From contig NZ_BBYK01000059.1 of NCBI RefSeq assembly GCF_001570365.1, positions 80,185 through 144,184 of the forward strand: a stretch of 64,000 nucleotides of DNA, read 5' to 3'. This stretch comes from Microtetraspora fusca. Its GTDB lineage: Bacteria > Actinomycetota > Actinomycetes > Streptosporangiales > Streptosporangiaceae. The notes beneath the pieces are model-generated. The model searched no databases, was not told where the DNA came from, and saw only the letters and a program-made list of their open reading frames with translations. The position numbers and the translations under genes are program-made. Position 1 is the stretch's first letter, and each line of letters opens with the position of its first letter. Positions 33,495 to 42,709 of the stretch are shown piece by piece.

Positions 33495-33929
33495 ATGCAC
33501 CCTTGTCACGTGATCAGCGAACTGGAGCGGCGGCTGGCCGGCGCCCCTGCGCGAGGGACCCTCATGCACCTCGCCACCCTGCGCGCCGACGGCTCGCCCG
33601 CGCTCTGCAACGTGCGATACCACGCCACGTTCGCCCCCGACCGGCTCTACTTCGTCGTCCACCGGGACCGCCGGTACGCCCGGGACCTGCGGTCCGACAT
33701 CCGGGTGGCCGGCTCCATCGTGACCGTCGGCCGGGACGGCGACGCCCGCGCCGAGGGCGTGACCTTCACCGGGACCGCCCGGGAACTGCCCGAAGACGCC
33801 CAGATCCCCGACCATCCCGTACGGCTCTCGCCCGGCGAGCGGGTCTACCGGCTGGACGTCGCCGAGTGGTCCCTGCTCGACGCGGACCGGCTCGATCATG
33901 AGCCCCGCGCGATCCCGGCCAGGCCCTGA
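33495..33929 (+). CDS. PPOX-class (flavin- or F420-dependent) oxidoreductase
   Basis: A 144-residue split-barrel protein of the pyridoxamine-5'-phosphate-oxidase-like superfamily. It shows GTLMHLATLRADGSPALCNV (about residues 21-40), a beta barrel with DRLYFVVHRDRRYARDLRSD, VAGSIVTVGRDGDARAEGV and a final VYRLDVAEWSLLDADR. Many actinobacterial members reduce substrates with F420H2; the cofactor cannot be settled from sequence. Its 3' end overlaps the convergent SARP-type regulator gene by 34 bases. The triplicated CCACTTG repeat lies 46 bases upstream of its ATG. Confidence 0.8.
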   Translation: MHPCHVISELERRLAGAPARGTLMHLATLRADGSPALCNVRYHATFAPDRLYFVVHRDRRYARDLRSDIRVAGSIVTVGRDGDARAEGVTFTGTARELPEDAQIPDHPVRLSPGERVYRLDVAEWSLLDADRLDHEPRAIPARP

Positions 33930-36900
33930 CGTGCTGCGTCGGCCCACACCGTCGCGCCCGCCGCCGTGGCGAGGCGGAGGGCCGTACGGTACCGCTCGGC
34001 GGCCTCGTCCGTGCGGCCGAGGAAGGCCGCGAGGTCCCCGAGCACCTGGGCGACCGGCCACAGCGGGATCAGCCCGGTGCCGTTGGTGACCAGGCCCTCC
34101 GGGTACGGCGCCAGCGCCTCGTAGGTCTCCAGCACCCTGGCGCGGTCGGCGACGGCGACCCCCAGCAGGCCGCGGACCACGACGAACACGCGCGAGTAGT
34201 AGTCGGGCCTGATCGGCCGGGGCTCGCCGGCGACCTTCCGCGCCTCCTCCACCCGTCCGGCCCGGGCCAGCACGAGCGCGTACGGCTCGACGGCGACGTC
34301 CCAGTGTCCGGCGATCAGCTCGGCCTCGGGGAGCAGGTGGGTGAGATCGCCGCGGAGGAGGGCGATGCAGTACCGCCCCATGTACGACAGGCCGATCTCG
34401 AACCGCCAGTTGCCGACGGCCGCGTGCGCCCGCGCCCCCTCGAGGTAGAGCCGTTCCGCCTCCTCGTACTCGCCCACGATGGCGTGGCGGAACCCTTGAT
34501 AGAAGGTCACGAGGGATCCCGGCATCGTCAGGTCGTACCGTTCGGCGAGCCGTTCGGCTCGCACGGCGTGTTCCTCCGCACGCGCGAAGTCGAGGCTCCC
34601 GATGGCCTGCTGCATGAGGATCAGGTGGGCCACGACCTCGGCGACGGCCATGCCGTTCTCCCGCGCCAGTGCCAGCAACTCGGTGCCGATCCGGCCGCGT
34701 TCGGCGTGACCGTCCCCCCGGAAGGTGTGGAAGTGCCGGGCGTTGAGCGCGCGGGCCAGGGCGTCGGCGTCGCCGAGCCGCCGGGCCATCGCCACCGCCT
34801 GCTCCGCCGCCTCGACCCCGCGCGTGCTCAGCTCGCCTTCGAGCTCGAACGCCAGGGACGTGAGCAGGCCGCACCTCGCCGCGCCGTCTCCGGGCGGGAG
34901 CAGCGGCAGCGTGTCCTCGACGGCCCTGACGACAGCCTGCGACACCGTGCCGTAGTCCCTGGTGCTCCACAGGGCGGGCGTGTCGAAGGCCGCGATCACC
35001 CGCGCGGTGATCACCGGGTCGCCTCTCGGGAGAGCGAGGCCGAGCGCGCGTTCCCGCATCTCCCTTGCGGCCGCGAAGCGGTTGCCGTACGCGAGCGACC
35101 GGACCCGACGCATGATCAGCTCCAGGTCGTCCCCGTCGCCGAGGTCGAGCGCCTGTTCCCAGAGCGCCGCCGCCTCGCGGTAGGCGAACCGCCGCTCGGC
35201 CTGCTCCGCGGCGAGCGCGCTGTAGCGGGCCGCTTTGGCACGTTCCCCACCCGCCGCGAAGTGGTGCGCCAGCGCCGCGATGCCGTCCGGGCGGAGCCGT
35301 TCGAGCACCTCGGCCACCCGGGCGTGCGTACGCGAGCGCCGTAATCGCGACATGTCGTCGTAAAGTGTGTCCCGGACGAGGGCGTGCGCGAAGCGCAGGC
35401 CACCGCCCTCGGGCTCGACGAGCAGCCCGGCCATCAGCGCCGCCTCGACGGCGTCCAGGACGACGTCCTCGCCGCCTCCGTTCACCGCCGCGAGCACGTC
35501 CACGTCGATGTCCCCGCCGATCACCGCGGCCTCGCGCAGCACGGTCTGCGCGGGCACGGGAAGCCGGCCGAGTCTGCGTCGCAGCACGTCGCGTACCCCG
35601 GCGGGGACGGCGGAAAGTGCCGCCGCCTCCCCTTCCGAGGCGATCAGCCGGGCGGTCTCCCGCAGGAAGAACGGGTTGCCCCCGGTGCGCTCGGCGAGCG
35701 CGTCCACGGTCTCGGCCGAGATCTCCACACCGGAGACCGCGGCGAGCAGCTCGGCGGCGGCGTCCCGCCGGAGCCCGGACAGCGGGATCCGCAGCGGCTC
35801 GTGCCGGGCCAGGGCCGCCGAGGTGTCGGCCAGCCGCTCGGCCTCCTCCTGCCGGAACGTCCCGAGGATCAGCACGGGCGCGTCTCGCAGGTCGGCGGCG
35901 AGGTGGACGAGGATGGCCAGCGTCTCCGCGTCCGCGCGGTGCAGGTCGTCGAGGACCAGCAGCAGCGGCGCCCCCCGCGCCACCTCCCCCAGGTACGCCG
36001 CGAGCGCCAGGCGGAGCCGGAACCGCTCGGCGGTCGCGTCCGCCTCCTCCGGCGCCCGCTCGCCGTCGCCCGGCTCGTCCAGCAGCCGCCGGATCTGCGC
36101 GGCGGGCGCGGCGAGCGGCGCGACGGCCGCCGTCAGCGTCCGGAGGATCTCGCCCCACGCCCATCCGGCGGGAGCGCCCTCGGTCTCGGGCGATCTGCCC
36201 ACGGCGACCCGCCAGCCCGCCCGGGACCGTTCGGCGGCGAACGCCCGCGCGAGCGCGGACTTGCCCATGCCCGCCTCGCCGCCGATCAGGGCGACGCCGC
36301 GCGTACGGCCGAGCAGCAGGGCGAGCTCGCGATCCCGCCCGTACAGCCGATCCGCGGCGGGGGCGGACGGCTCGGGGACCACCGTGAGGCCGCCACGCCC
36401 GCCACCGGCCAGGTCGCCGCCCGTCGGATCCGGATCGAGCGTGGGCGCGTGGGCGAGGATGTCGCTCTCCAGCCGCCGCAGCGCCGGCCCCGGGTCCACG
36501 CCCAGCTCGTCGGCGAGCCGCTCGCGGGCCTGCCGCAGCACCGACAGCGCGTCCCCCTGCCTGCCCTGGCGGTACAGCGCGACGGCCAGCAGCCGCCAGC
36601 CCTCCTCCCGCAGCGGGTGGGCGGCGACGTGCGCCTGCAGGTCGGCGACGGCCGACCCCGGCGCGCCGAGCGCGATCGCCGCCGCGGCCCACTGCTCGAC
36701 CGCCAGCGCGTGCAGCTCCTCCAGCCGCATGATCTCGGTCACGGCCCAGTCCGCCGTGGCGAACTCCGCGTACGCGGGACCGTTCCAGAGCCGGAGTGCC
36801 TCCTCGGTCTGCCGCAGCGCCGCCCGCAGGTCGCCCCCGGCCAGCAGGTCGGCTCCCCGGCGCACCAGCTCCTCGAACCGCCAGGCGTCGACCTCGCCAC

Positions 36901-37192
36901 CCCGGATCGCGTACCCGGGAGGGACGGTGACCAGCACCCGCGCCGGGGTGCGGGCCGTACGGCGGGGCTCCAGCACCCGCCGCAGGTTCGAGACATAGGC
37001 CTGCACCGAGGCCAGGGCGCTCGGCGGAGGCTGGTCGCGCCACAGATCGTCGATGATGCGCTCAACCGGTACGACGTGTCCCCGGGCCACGAGCAGCCGC
37101 GCGAGCACCGATCGTTGCCGCGGCCCCCCGAGCTCCGCCGGCCCATTTCCCCCTATGGCGTCGAACGTACCAAGAACCCGAAATGTCGCCAC
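33896..37192 (-). CDS. SARP/AfsR-type regulator: OmpR-like DNA-binding + BTAD + ATPase + TPR
   Basis: A large 1098-residue transcriptional regulator. Residues 1-95 are a winged-helix OmpR-type domain (FRVLGTFDAIGGNGPAELGG, VSNLRRVLEPRR, LVTVPPGYAIRGGEVDAWRF). Residues 95-245 are the bacterial transcriptional activation domain (EEALRLWNGPAYAEFATADW, HPLREEGWRLLAVALYRQGR, DELGVDPGPALRRLESDIL). An AAA/STAND-type ATPase follows, with Walker A GGEAGMGKSAL (about 303-313) and Walker B LLLVLDDLHRAD. The rest is a TPR-like helical array. There is no C-terminal LuxR domain. The start is GTG 37192, with TAGTTT six bases upstream for a leaderless mRNA. Large SARPs usually activate secondary-metabolite or sugar genes; no biosynthetic cluster is adjacent. 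Confidence 0.92.
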   Translation of the reverse strand: MATFRVLGTFDAIGGNGPAELGGPRQRSVLARLLVARGHVVPVERIIDDLWRDQPPPSALASVQAYVSNLRRVLEPRRTARTPARVLVTVPPGYAIRGGEVDAWRFEELVRRGADLLAGGDLRAALRQTEEALRLWNGPAYAEFATADWAVTEIMRLEELHALAVEQWAAAAIALGAPGSAVADLQAHVAAHPLREEGWRLLAVALYRQGRQGDALSVLRQARERLADELGVDPGPALRRLESDILAHAPTLDPDPTGGDLAGGGRGGLTVVPEPSAPAADRLYGRDRELALLLGRTRGVALIGGEAGMGKSALARAFAAERSRAGWRVAVGRSPETEGAPAGWAWGEILRTLTAAVAPLAAPAAQIRRLLDEPGDGERAPEEADATAERFRLRLALAAYLGEVARGAPLLLVLDDLHRADAETLAILVHLAADLRDAPVLILGTFRQEEAERLADTSAALARHEPLRIPLSGLRRDAAAELLAAVSGVEISAETVDALAERTGGNPFFLRETARLIASEGEAAALSAVPAGVRDVLRRRLGRLPVPAQTVLREAAVIGGDIDVDVLAAVNGGGEDVVLDAVEAALMAGLLVEPEGGGLRFAHALVRDTLYDDMSRLRRSRTHARVAEVLERLRPDGIAALAHHFAAGGERAKAARYSALAAEQAERRFAYREAAALWEQALDLGDGDDLELIMRRVRSLAYGNRFAAAREMRERALGLALPRGDPVITARVIAAFDTPALWSTRDYGTVSQAVVRAVEDTLPLLPPGDGAARCGLLTSLAFELEGELSTRGVEAAEQAVAMARRLGDADALARALNARHFHTFRGDGHAERGRIGTELLALARENGMAVAEVVAHLILMQQAIGSLDFARAEEHAVRAERLAERYDLTMPGSLVTFYQGFRHAIVGEYEEAERLYLEGARAHAAVGNWRFEIGLSYMGRYCIALLRGDLTHLLPEAELIAGHWDVAVEPYALVLARAGRVEEARKVAGEPRPIRPDYYSRVFVVVRGLLGVAVADRARVLETYEALAPYPEGLVTNGTGLIPLWPVAQVLGDLAAFLGRTDEAAERYRTALRLATAAGATVWADAARQGLAGIARGS

Positions 37193-37198
37193 GAAGGG

Positions 37199-37204
37199 AA
37201 ACTA
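37199..37204 (-). promoter_or_regulatory. -10 element TAGTTT placed for a leaderless SARP-type regulator mRNA
   Basis: Read on the minus strand, TAGTTT ends six bases before the GTG at 37192. No Shine-Dalgarno is present. Confidence 0.45.
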
Positions 37205-37256
37205 CAGATCACGCAGTCCCGGGCGGCAGGCTCCGGAGTCCCGAGAAGCCGGGACA

Positions 37257-38546
37257 TCAGTCCTGTTCGACGCGGGCGCTCACGGCGTCACCCTCGACCG
37301 GCTCGACCCGGCGCACCACCACGGTGCTGATCCGGTTGCGGCGGCCCGCGAGGCTCTCCGCGATCAGCCGCAGCCCATCGACGGTGGCCTCGGAACCCGC
37401 TATCGGCACCCGGCCGAGGGCGTGCGCGAGCAGCCCGCCGACCGTGTCCACGTCGTCCACGTCGATCTCGACGTCGAAGAGCTCGCCCAGCTCGTCGACC
37501 GGCAGCCGCGCCGTCACCCGCACCGACCCGTCGTCCAGCCACTCGACCGGCGGGATCTCCTGGTCGTACTCGTCGGTGATCTCGCCGACGATCTCCTCGA
37601 TCACGTCCTCGATCGTCACGAGGCCGGCGGTGCCGCCGTACTCGTCGATCACGATGGCGAGGTGGATCTGCCGCGCCTGCATCTCGCGCAGCAGGTCGTC
37701 GATCGGCTTGCTGTCCGGCACGAACGTCGCGGGACGCATCAGCTCCTGGACCCGGGCGGCGCCGTCGCCGGTCTCCTGCATCCGGCGCACGATGTCCTTC
37801 ATGTAGGCGATGCCGACGACGTCGTCCTCGTTCTCGCCGGTCACCGGGATGCGGGAGAAGCCGCTGCGCAGGGCCAGCGAGAGCGCCTGGCCCAGCGTCT
37901 TGTGCCGCTCGATGATGACCATGTCCGTACGGGGGACCATGACCTCGCGCACCAGCGTGTCGCCCAGCTCGAAGACCGAGTGGATCATCTCGCGCTCGTC
38001 CGGCTCGATAACCCGGCGCTCCTCGGCGAGGTCCACCAGGTCACGCAGCTCGGCCTCGGAGGTGAACGGCCCCTCGCGGAAGCCCTTGCCCGGCGTCAGC
38101 GCGTTGCCCAGCAGGATCAGCAGCTTGGGCAGCGGGCCGAAGATCCGGGTCAGCCCGTACACGATGGGCGCGCCGGCGAGCGCCACCCGTTCGGCGTGCT
38201 GCCGGCCCAGCGTGCGCGGCGACACCCCGACGATCACATAGCTGACCAGGACCATCACGACCGCCGCGGCGGCGTACGCCTGGCCGCGGTCGCCGAGCCA
38301 GTCGATGAACAGCAGCGTCGCGATCACCGTCGCGCCCAGCTCACAGATCAACCGCAGCAGGAGCAGCAGGTTGAGGTAGCGCGGCGGGTCCTTGACGATC
38401 GCCTGCAGCCGCAAGGCGCCGCGCCGGCCCTCCTTGACGAACTCCTCGGCGCGTACGCGGGAGATGCGCGACAGCGCCGTCTCCGCGCTCGCGATCAGGC
38501 CGCCGACCACGATCAGGACGACGGCCGAGATCAACCAGCCGTTCAT
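37257..38546 (-). CDS. hemolysin-family CNNM/CorC-type transporter
   Basis: Membrane protein of the CNNM (DUF21) family implicated in Mg2+/Co2+ homeostasis. The 429-residue protein has a DUF21 membrane domain (residues 1-180; SAETALSRISRVRAEEFVKE near the start, then three to four hydrophobic segments). Two CBS domains span about 200-320 (EVMVPRTDMVIIERHKTLGQ, FSRIPVTGENEDDVVGIAYM, MRPATFVPDSKPIDDLLREM, DEYGGTAGLVTIEDVIEEIV). A CorC_HlyC domain occupies the last 85 residues. It ends the phoH-ybeY-CNNM block; in relatives the next backbone genes are the deaminase-like gene and era, here separated by the SARP/PPOX insertion. Confidence 0.92.
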   Translation of the reverse strand: MNGWLISAVVLIVVGGLIASAETALSRISRVRAEEFVKEGRRGALRLQAIVKDPPRYLNLLLLLRLICELGATVIATLLFIDWLGDRGQAYAAAAVVMVLVSYVIVGVSPRTLGRQHAERVALAGAPIVYGLTRIFGPLPKLLILLGNALTPGKGFREGPFTSEAELRDLVDLAEERRVIEPDEREMIHSVFELGDTLVREVMVPRTDMVIIERHKTLGQALSLALRSGFSRIPVTGENEDDVVGIAYMKDIVRRMQETGDGAARVQELMRPATFVPDSKPIDDLLREMQARQIHLAIVIDEYGGTAGLVTIEDVIEEIVGEITDEYDQEIPPVEWLDDGSVRVTARLPVDELGELFDVEIDVDDVDTVGGLLAHALGRVPIAGSEATVDGLRLIAESLAGRRNRISTVVVRRVEPVEGDAVSARVEQD

Positions 38547-38553
38547 CGGTCGC

Positions 38554-39030
38554 TCACCGCTTCCCGCGCGACTCCCGCCACGACTCGAGCAGCTCGCCCT
38601 GGAGCCCGAACATCTCGGCGTGTTCCTCGGGCTCGGCGTGGTCGTAGCCGAGCAGGTGCAGGATGCCGTGCGTGCAGAGGAGCTCCAGCTCGTCCTGCGT
38701 GCCGTGCCCGGCCTCGGACGCCTGCCGGGCGGCCACCTGGGGGCAGAGCACCACGTCGCCGAGGAGCGCCGGGTCCGGGGACGCGTCCTCGTCCCGGCCG
38801 CCGCCCTGCCCCGGGCGCAGCTCGTCCATCGGGAAGGCGAGCACGTCCGTGGGGCCGGGCTCGCCCATCCACTGCTCGTGCAGCTCGGCCATGGCCGGCT
38901 CGTCGACGATCAGGATGGACAGCTCGGCCAGGGGGTTGATCCCCATCTTGCCCAGGACGTGACCGGCCAGCTCCGCGAACACCGCCTCGTCGACCTCGAC
39001 GCCCGACTCGTTGGCGACCTCGACACTCAC
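38554..39030 (-). CDS. ybeY: endoribonuclease/rRNA maturation factor YbeY
   Basis: Zinc-dependent endoribonuclease needed for 16S rRNA 3'-end processing and ribosome quality control. The 158-residue protein carries the diagnostic zinc motif HGILHLLGYDH (121-131), preceded by TDVLAFPMDE (61-70) and LLGDVVLCP (89-97). The GTG at 39030 has AGGAG six bases upstream. It lies seven bases before the CNNM gene and about 60 bases after phoH on the same strand, the standard phoH-ybeY-CNNM order of actinobacteria. Confidence 0.96.
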   Translation of the reverse strand: MSVEVANESGVEVDEAVFAELAGHVLGKMGINPLAELSILIVDEPAMAELHEQWMGEPGPTDVLAFPMDELRPGQGGGRDEDASPDPALLGDVVLCPQVAARQASEAGHGTQDELELLCTHGILHLLGYDHAEPEEHAEMFGLQGELLESWRESRGKR

Positions 39031-39091
39031 CGGTTCTCCTCGCTCCGCGGCCCGGACAGGGGGCGCGGGCCGCGCCGTTCCGTTCTCTCGC

Positions 39092-40111
<1,020 letters not shown>

Positions 40112-40164
40112 GGGTGGCCGTTACGGCCTGCTCGCCTCCCTAGTTCCTACGGTCATGCTATCCG

Positions 40165-40509
40165 TTAGCCGGGAGGCCACGTCAGGCCACGGCCACCCAG
40201 CACATGCGCGTGAACGTGGAACACGGTCTGCCCTGCGCCCACGCCGGTATTGAAAACGACGCGATATCCGCTCTCGGAGACGCCCTCCTGAAGGGCCACG
40301 TCGTGGCATGCTTTGAGAACGTCGTCGGCGAGGCCGTCGTCCGCCTGGGCGAGCGCCGCGGCATTCGCATGATGCGACTTGGGGACGACCAGGACGTGTG
40401 TGGGCGCTTGGGGGTTGACATCGCGGAACGCCAGCGCCCGCTCGGTCTCCAGGACGATGTCGGCGGGAATTTCCCTGGCGACGATTTTGCAGAACAGGCA
40501 GTCGGTCAC
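40165..40509 (-). CDS. HIT-family protein (histidine triad nucleotide-binding)
   Basis: Nucleotide phosphoramidate hydrolase/transferase of the HINT branch, 114 residues. It starts TDCLFCKIVAREIPADIVLE with the two N-terminal cysteines seen in HINT proteins. It ends with the triad HVHAH (98-102) followed by VLGGRGLTWPPG. A GTG start at 40509 is chosen because the fold begins directly there; a longer frame reaches 40758 but crosses the divergent sigma-factor promoter. No Shine-Dalgarno is seen, and a TACGCT eight bases upstream could allow a nearly leaderless mRNA. Confidence 0.92.
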   Translation of the reverse strand: MTDCLFCKIVAREIPADIVLETERALAFRDVNPQAPTHVLVVPKSHHANAAALAQADDGLADDVLKACHDVALQEGVSESGYRVVFNTGVGAGQTVFHVHAHVLGGRGLTWPPG

Positions 40510-40564
40510 GACCGAGAAGCGTAGCCGTTGCCAATCAGTGATGTCGTTGAAAGATCCCCCAGAT

Positions 40565-40610
40565 AGTGTGAATGTGCGACACTGCACCGACAAAAACACC
40601 CCTAGTGTCG
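40565..40610. promoter_or_regulatory. AGTGT/ACACT inverted repeats in the sigma-factor promoter region
   Basis: AGTGT (40565-40569), CGACACT (40577-40583) and AGTGTCG (40604-40610) are copies of one half-site in alternating orientation just upstream of the ECF sigma gene. The last copy overlaps a -10-like TAGTGT (40603-40608). They may be an autoregulatory or repressor site. Confidence 0.35.
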
Positions 40611-40630
40611 GGCGAGGACACAACTGGGTC

Positions 40631-41236
40631 ATGCCCTCTAATGATTCGGAAGAGCGTAAACCCCCCGGGGAGGACGAGCGTCCTACTGACGTGACCACCG
40701 AGACCCTCGTGGCCGACAGGTCGCTGGGGGCGGTGCCCGTCGGATGGGACGCCGACATGGCCGTGACCGCGCTCTACAGCGCGCACTATCGGTCACTCGT
40801 GCGTCTCGCCGTGCTGCTGGTCCGCGATGTGGCCAGCGCCGAGGAAGTCGTGCAGGACGCGTTCGTCGCCATCCACGGGGCCTGGCGGCGGCTGCGCGAC
40901 ACCGACAAGGCACTCGCCTACCTGCGCCAATCGGTCGTCAACCGATCTCGCTCAGTGCTGCGCCACCGCGCCGTCGTGGAGAAGTACGCTCCAAAGGGGC
41001 TCCCCGACGCGCCGAGCGCCGAGAACGGCGCGATCGGCGAGCTCGAGCGATCCGCGGTCATCGAGGCTCTGCGCCACCTGCCCACCCGGCAGCGCGAGGC
41101 ACTTGTCCTGCGCTACTACGGTGACCTGTCCGAGGCTGAGATCGCGCACGCGATGGGCATCAGCAAGGGCGCGGTGAAGAGTCACACGGCCCGCGGCATG
41201 GCCGCCCTACGGATGGCACTGGAGCAGTTCTCATGA
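40631..41236 (+). CDS. ECF (SigE-family) RNA polymerase sigma factor
   Basis: A 201-residue extracytoplasmic-function sigma factor of the actinobacterial SigE-type subfamily. After a charged 40-residue N-terminal tail, region 2 runs VTALYSAHYRSLVRLAVLLV to VVQDAFVAIHGAWRRL and region 4 LRHLPTRQREALVLRYYGDL to GISKGAVKSHTARGMAALRM. The ATG is at 40631. It overlaps the next gene by four bases (ATGA), the usual coupling of an ECF sigma factor with its membrane-anchored partner, and is divergent from the HIT gene. Confidence 0.9.
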   Translation: MPSNDSEERKPPGEDERPTDVTTETLVADRSLGAVPVGWDADMAVTALYSAHYRSLVRLAVLLVRDVASAEEVVQDAFVAIHGAWRRLRDTDKALAYLRQSVVNRSRSVLRHRAVVEKYAPKGLPDAPSAENGAIGELERSAVIEALRHLPTRQREALVLRYYGDLSEAEIAHAMGISKGAVKSHTARGMAALRMALEQFS

Positions 41237-41925
41237 CCTTCCCCACCGACGACGAGTACGGCGAGATCCTGCGCCGTGCCATGCGGGCGGAGGCGGACTC
41301 GGTCGTTCCGTCGCCCGAAGGGCTCGACATCATCCGGCGCCGCATCGATGAGCGGGGCACCCGCGGCCTGCGCGGCCTGTTCTGGTGGCGCATCGGCGCC
41401 TCGGTCGCCGGGGCGGCGCTGGTGGCGGGCACCGTCGTGATGCTCGTCCCCGACCTGCGCACCCAGGTGATCCACAGCACGGTCTCCAACACCGGGGACG
41501 ACTCGCGGCTCCCCGACACCTCGTCGGTGCAGCGCCCTCCGAGGGTCAACAACGAGCCGCCTCCCGTCACCGGCCCACCGACGCGGAGCGACGAGCCCTC
41601 GGCCACGGCCGTGGCGACACCGCGTACCAGCGCTCCGGCCGCGGCCAGGCCGTCGCCGTCCCCGAGCGACCCGTGCGCGAGTCCGGAGACGACGGGCCAG
41701 GTCGTCGAGCCGAACCCCTCCGGCTCCCCGGCGTGCCCCACGGCGGAGACGCCGACGCCGCCGGTCGGGCCGTCCGCCGGTCCCACGCCGAGCCGTACGC
41801 CAGCCGGGTGCTCCGGCAGGCATTGCGAGACGCCCACGCCGAAGCCGTCGCCCTCGCCGACCGCGAGCCCGTCGGACAGCGACATGGTCACCCCGGAGCC
41901 GGTCGCCGAGTCGCCCTCGGCGTAG
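41233..41925 (+). CDS. membrane-anchored partner of the ECF sigma factor, Pro/Thr/Ser-rich extracellular tail
   Basis: A 230-residue protein with a short cytoplasmic N-terminus (DDEYGEILRRAMRAEADSVV, residues 6-25), one membrane helix (ASVAGAALVAGTVVMLV, about 56-72) and a 150-residue extracellular region very rich in Pro, Ser and Thr that contains four cysteines. The layout is that of a single-pass anti-sigma factor, but the N-terminal part lacks the zinc HxxxCxxC of ZAS anti-sigmas, so the role is inferred from the four-base overlap with the sigma gene. The tail is probably O-glycosylated or spans the wall. Confidence 0.75.
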   Translation: MTFPTDDEYGEILRRAMRAEADSVVPSPEGLDIIRRRIDERGTRGLRGLFWWRIGASVAGAALVAGTVVMLVPDLRTQVIHSTVSNTGDDSRLPDTSSVQRPPRVNNEPPPVTGPPTRSDEPSATAVATPRTSAPAAARPSPSPSDPCASPETTGQVVEPNPSGSPACPTAETPTPPVGPSAGPTPSRTPAGCSGRHCETPTPKPSPSPTASPSDSDMVTPEPVAESPSA

Positions 41926-41941
41926 CGGCCTGGCGCGGGGG

Positions 41942-42682
41942 TCACCAGCGGCCGCTGCGTGACAGCAGCACGGCAGCGGCGGCCACCCCCGCCGTCGAGG
42001 TGCGCAGCACCGTCGGGCCCAGCAGGGTGGGTACGGCCCCCGCCGCCCTGAAGGCGGCGATCTCCTCGTCGGTGATGCCGCCCTCGGGGCCCACGATCAC
42101 GACGACGTCGCCGTCGTCGGGCAGAGCGAGGCCGCTCAGCGGCCGGGCGGCCTCCTCGTGCAGCACGACGCCGAGCGCGGCCCCGGTGAGCAGGTCGGCG
42201 ACCTGTGCGGTCGTCGCCTGCTCAGTCACCTCGGGCAGGTGGAAGCGGCGGGCCTGCTTGCCCGCCTCGCGCGCGGTGCTGCGCCAGCGGGCGAGCGCCT
42301 TGCCGGCCCGCTCGCCCTTCCACTGCGTGACGCAGCGGGACGCGGCCCACGGGACGATCACGTCCACGCCCGCCTCGGTCATCATCTCGACCGCGAGCTC
42401 ACCCCTGTCGCCCTTGGGCAAGCCCTGGACCACGACCAGGCGCGGGCGGGCCGCCTCCACCTCGTACCGCCGGAGCACCTCGGCGGTGAGCGAGTCCTTG
42501 GCCACGTCGCGGACCACGCACTCGGCGACCTGGCCGGCGCCGTCCGTCAGGTCGATCCGCTCTCCCGGGCGGAGCCTGCGTACGGCGGCGGCGTGCCGCC
42601 CCTCGGGGCCGTCCAGCAGGACGCGGTCGCCCTGACCGGACGCGGCCGCCGACAGATCGGCGAGGAACACGGGAACGCTCAT
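41942..42682 (-). CDS. rsmE: 16S rRNA (uracil-1498-N3)-methyltransferase
   Basis: SPOUT-class methyltransferase that methylates U1498 of 16S rRNA. The 246-residue protein has an N-terminal PUA-like part (GDRVLLDGPEGRHAAAVRRL, then GERIDLTDGAGQVAECVV) and the trefoil-knot C-terminus with VVIVGPEGGITDEEIAAFRA (about 190-209), then LGPTVLRTSTAGVAA. The ATG is at 42682. It lies 27 bases after dnaJ on the same strand, completing the classical hrcA-dnaJ-rsmE operon. Confidence 0.95.
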   Translation of the reverse strand: MSVPVFLADLSAAASGQGDRVLLDGPEGRHAAAVRRLRPGERIDLTDGAGQVAECVVRDVAKDSLTAEVLRRYEVEAARPRLVVVQGLPKGDRGELAVEMMTEAGVDVIVPWAASRCVTQWKGERAGKALARWRSTAREAGKQARRFHLPEVTEQATTAQVADLLTGAALGVVLHEEAARPLSGLALPDDGDVVVIVGPEGGITDEEIAAFRAAGAVPTLLGPTVLRTSTAGVAAAAVLLSRSGRW

Positions 42683-42709
42683 GACGTCACCAGTCGCGCG
42701 GGCCCGGCC

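Noticed and set aside
33033..37043. 1336-codon minus-strand open frame
   Set aside because: It is the +1/-1 shadow of the SARP-type regulator; the other frame carries all SARP, BTAD and Walker motifs.
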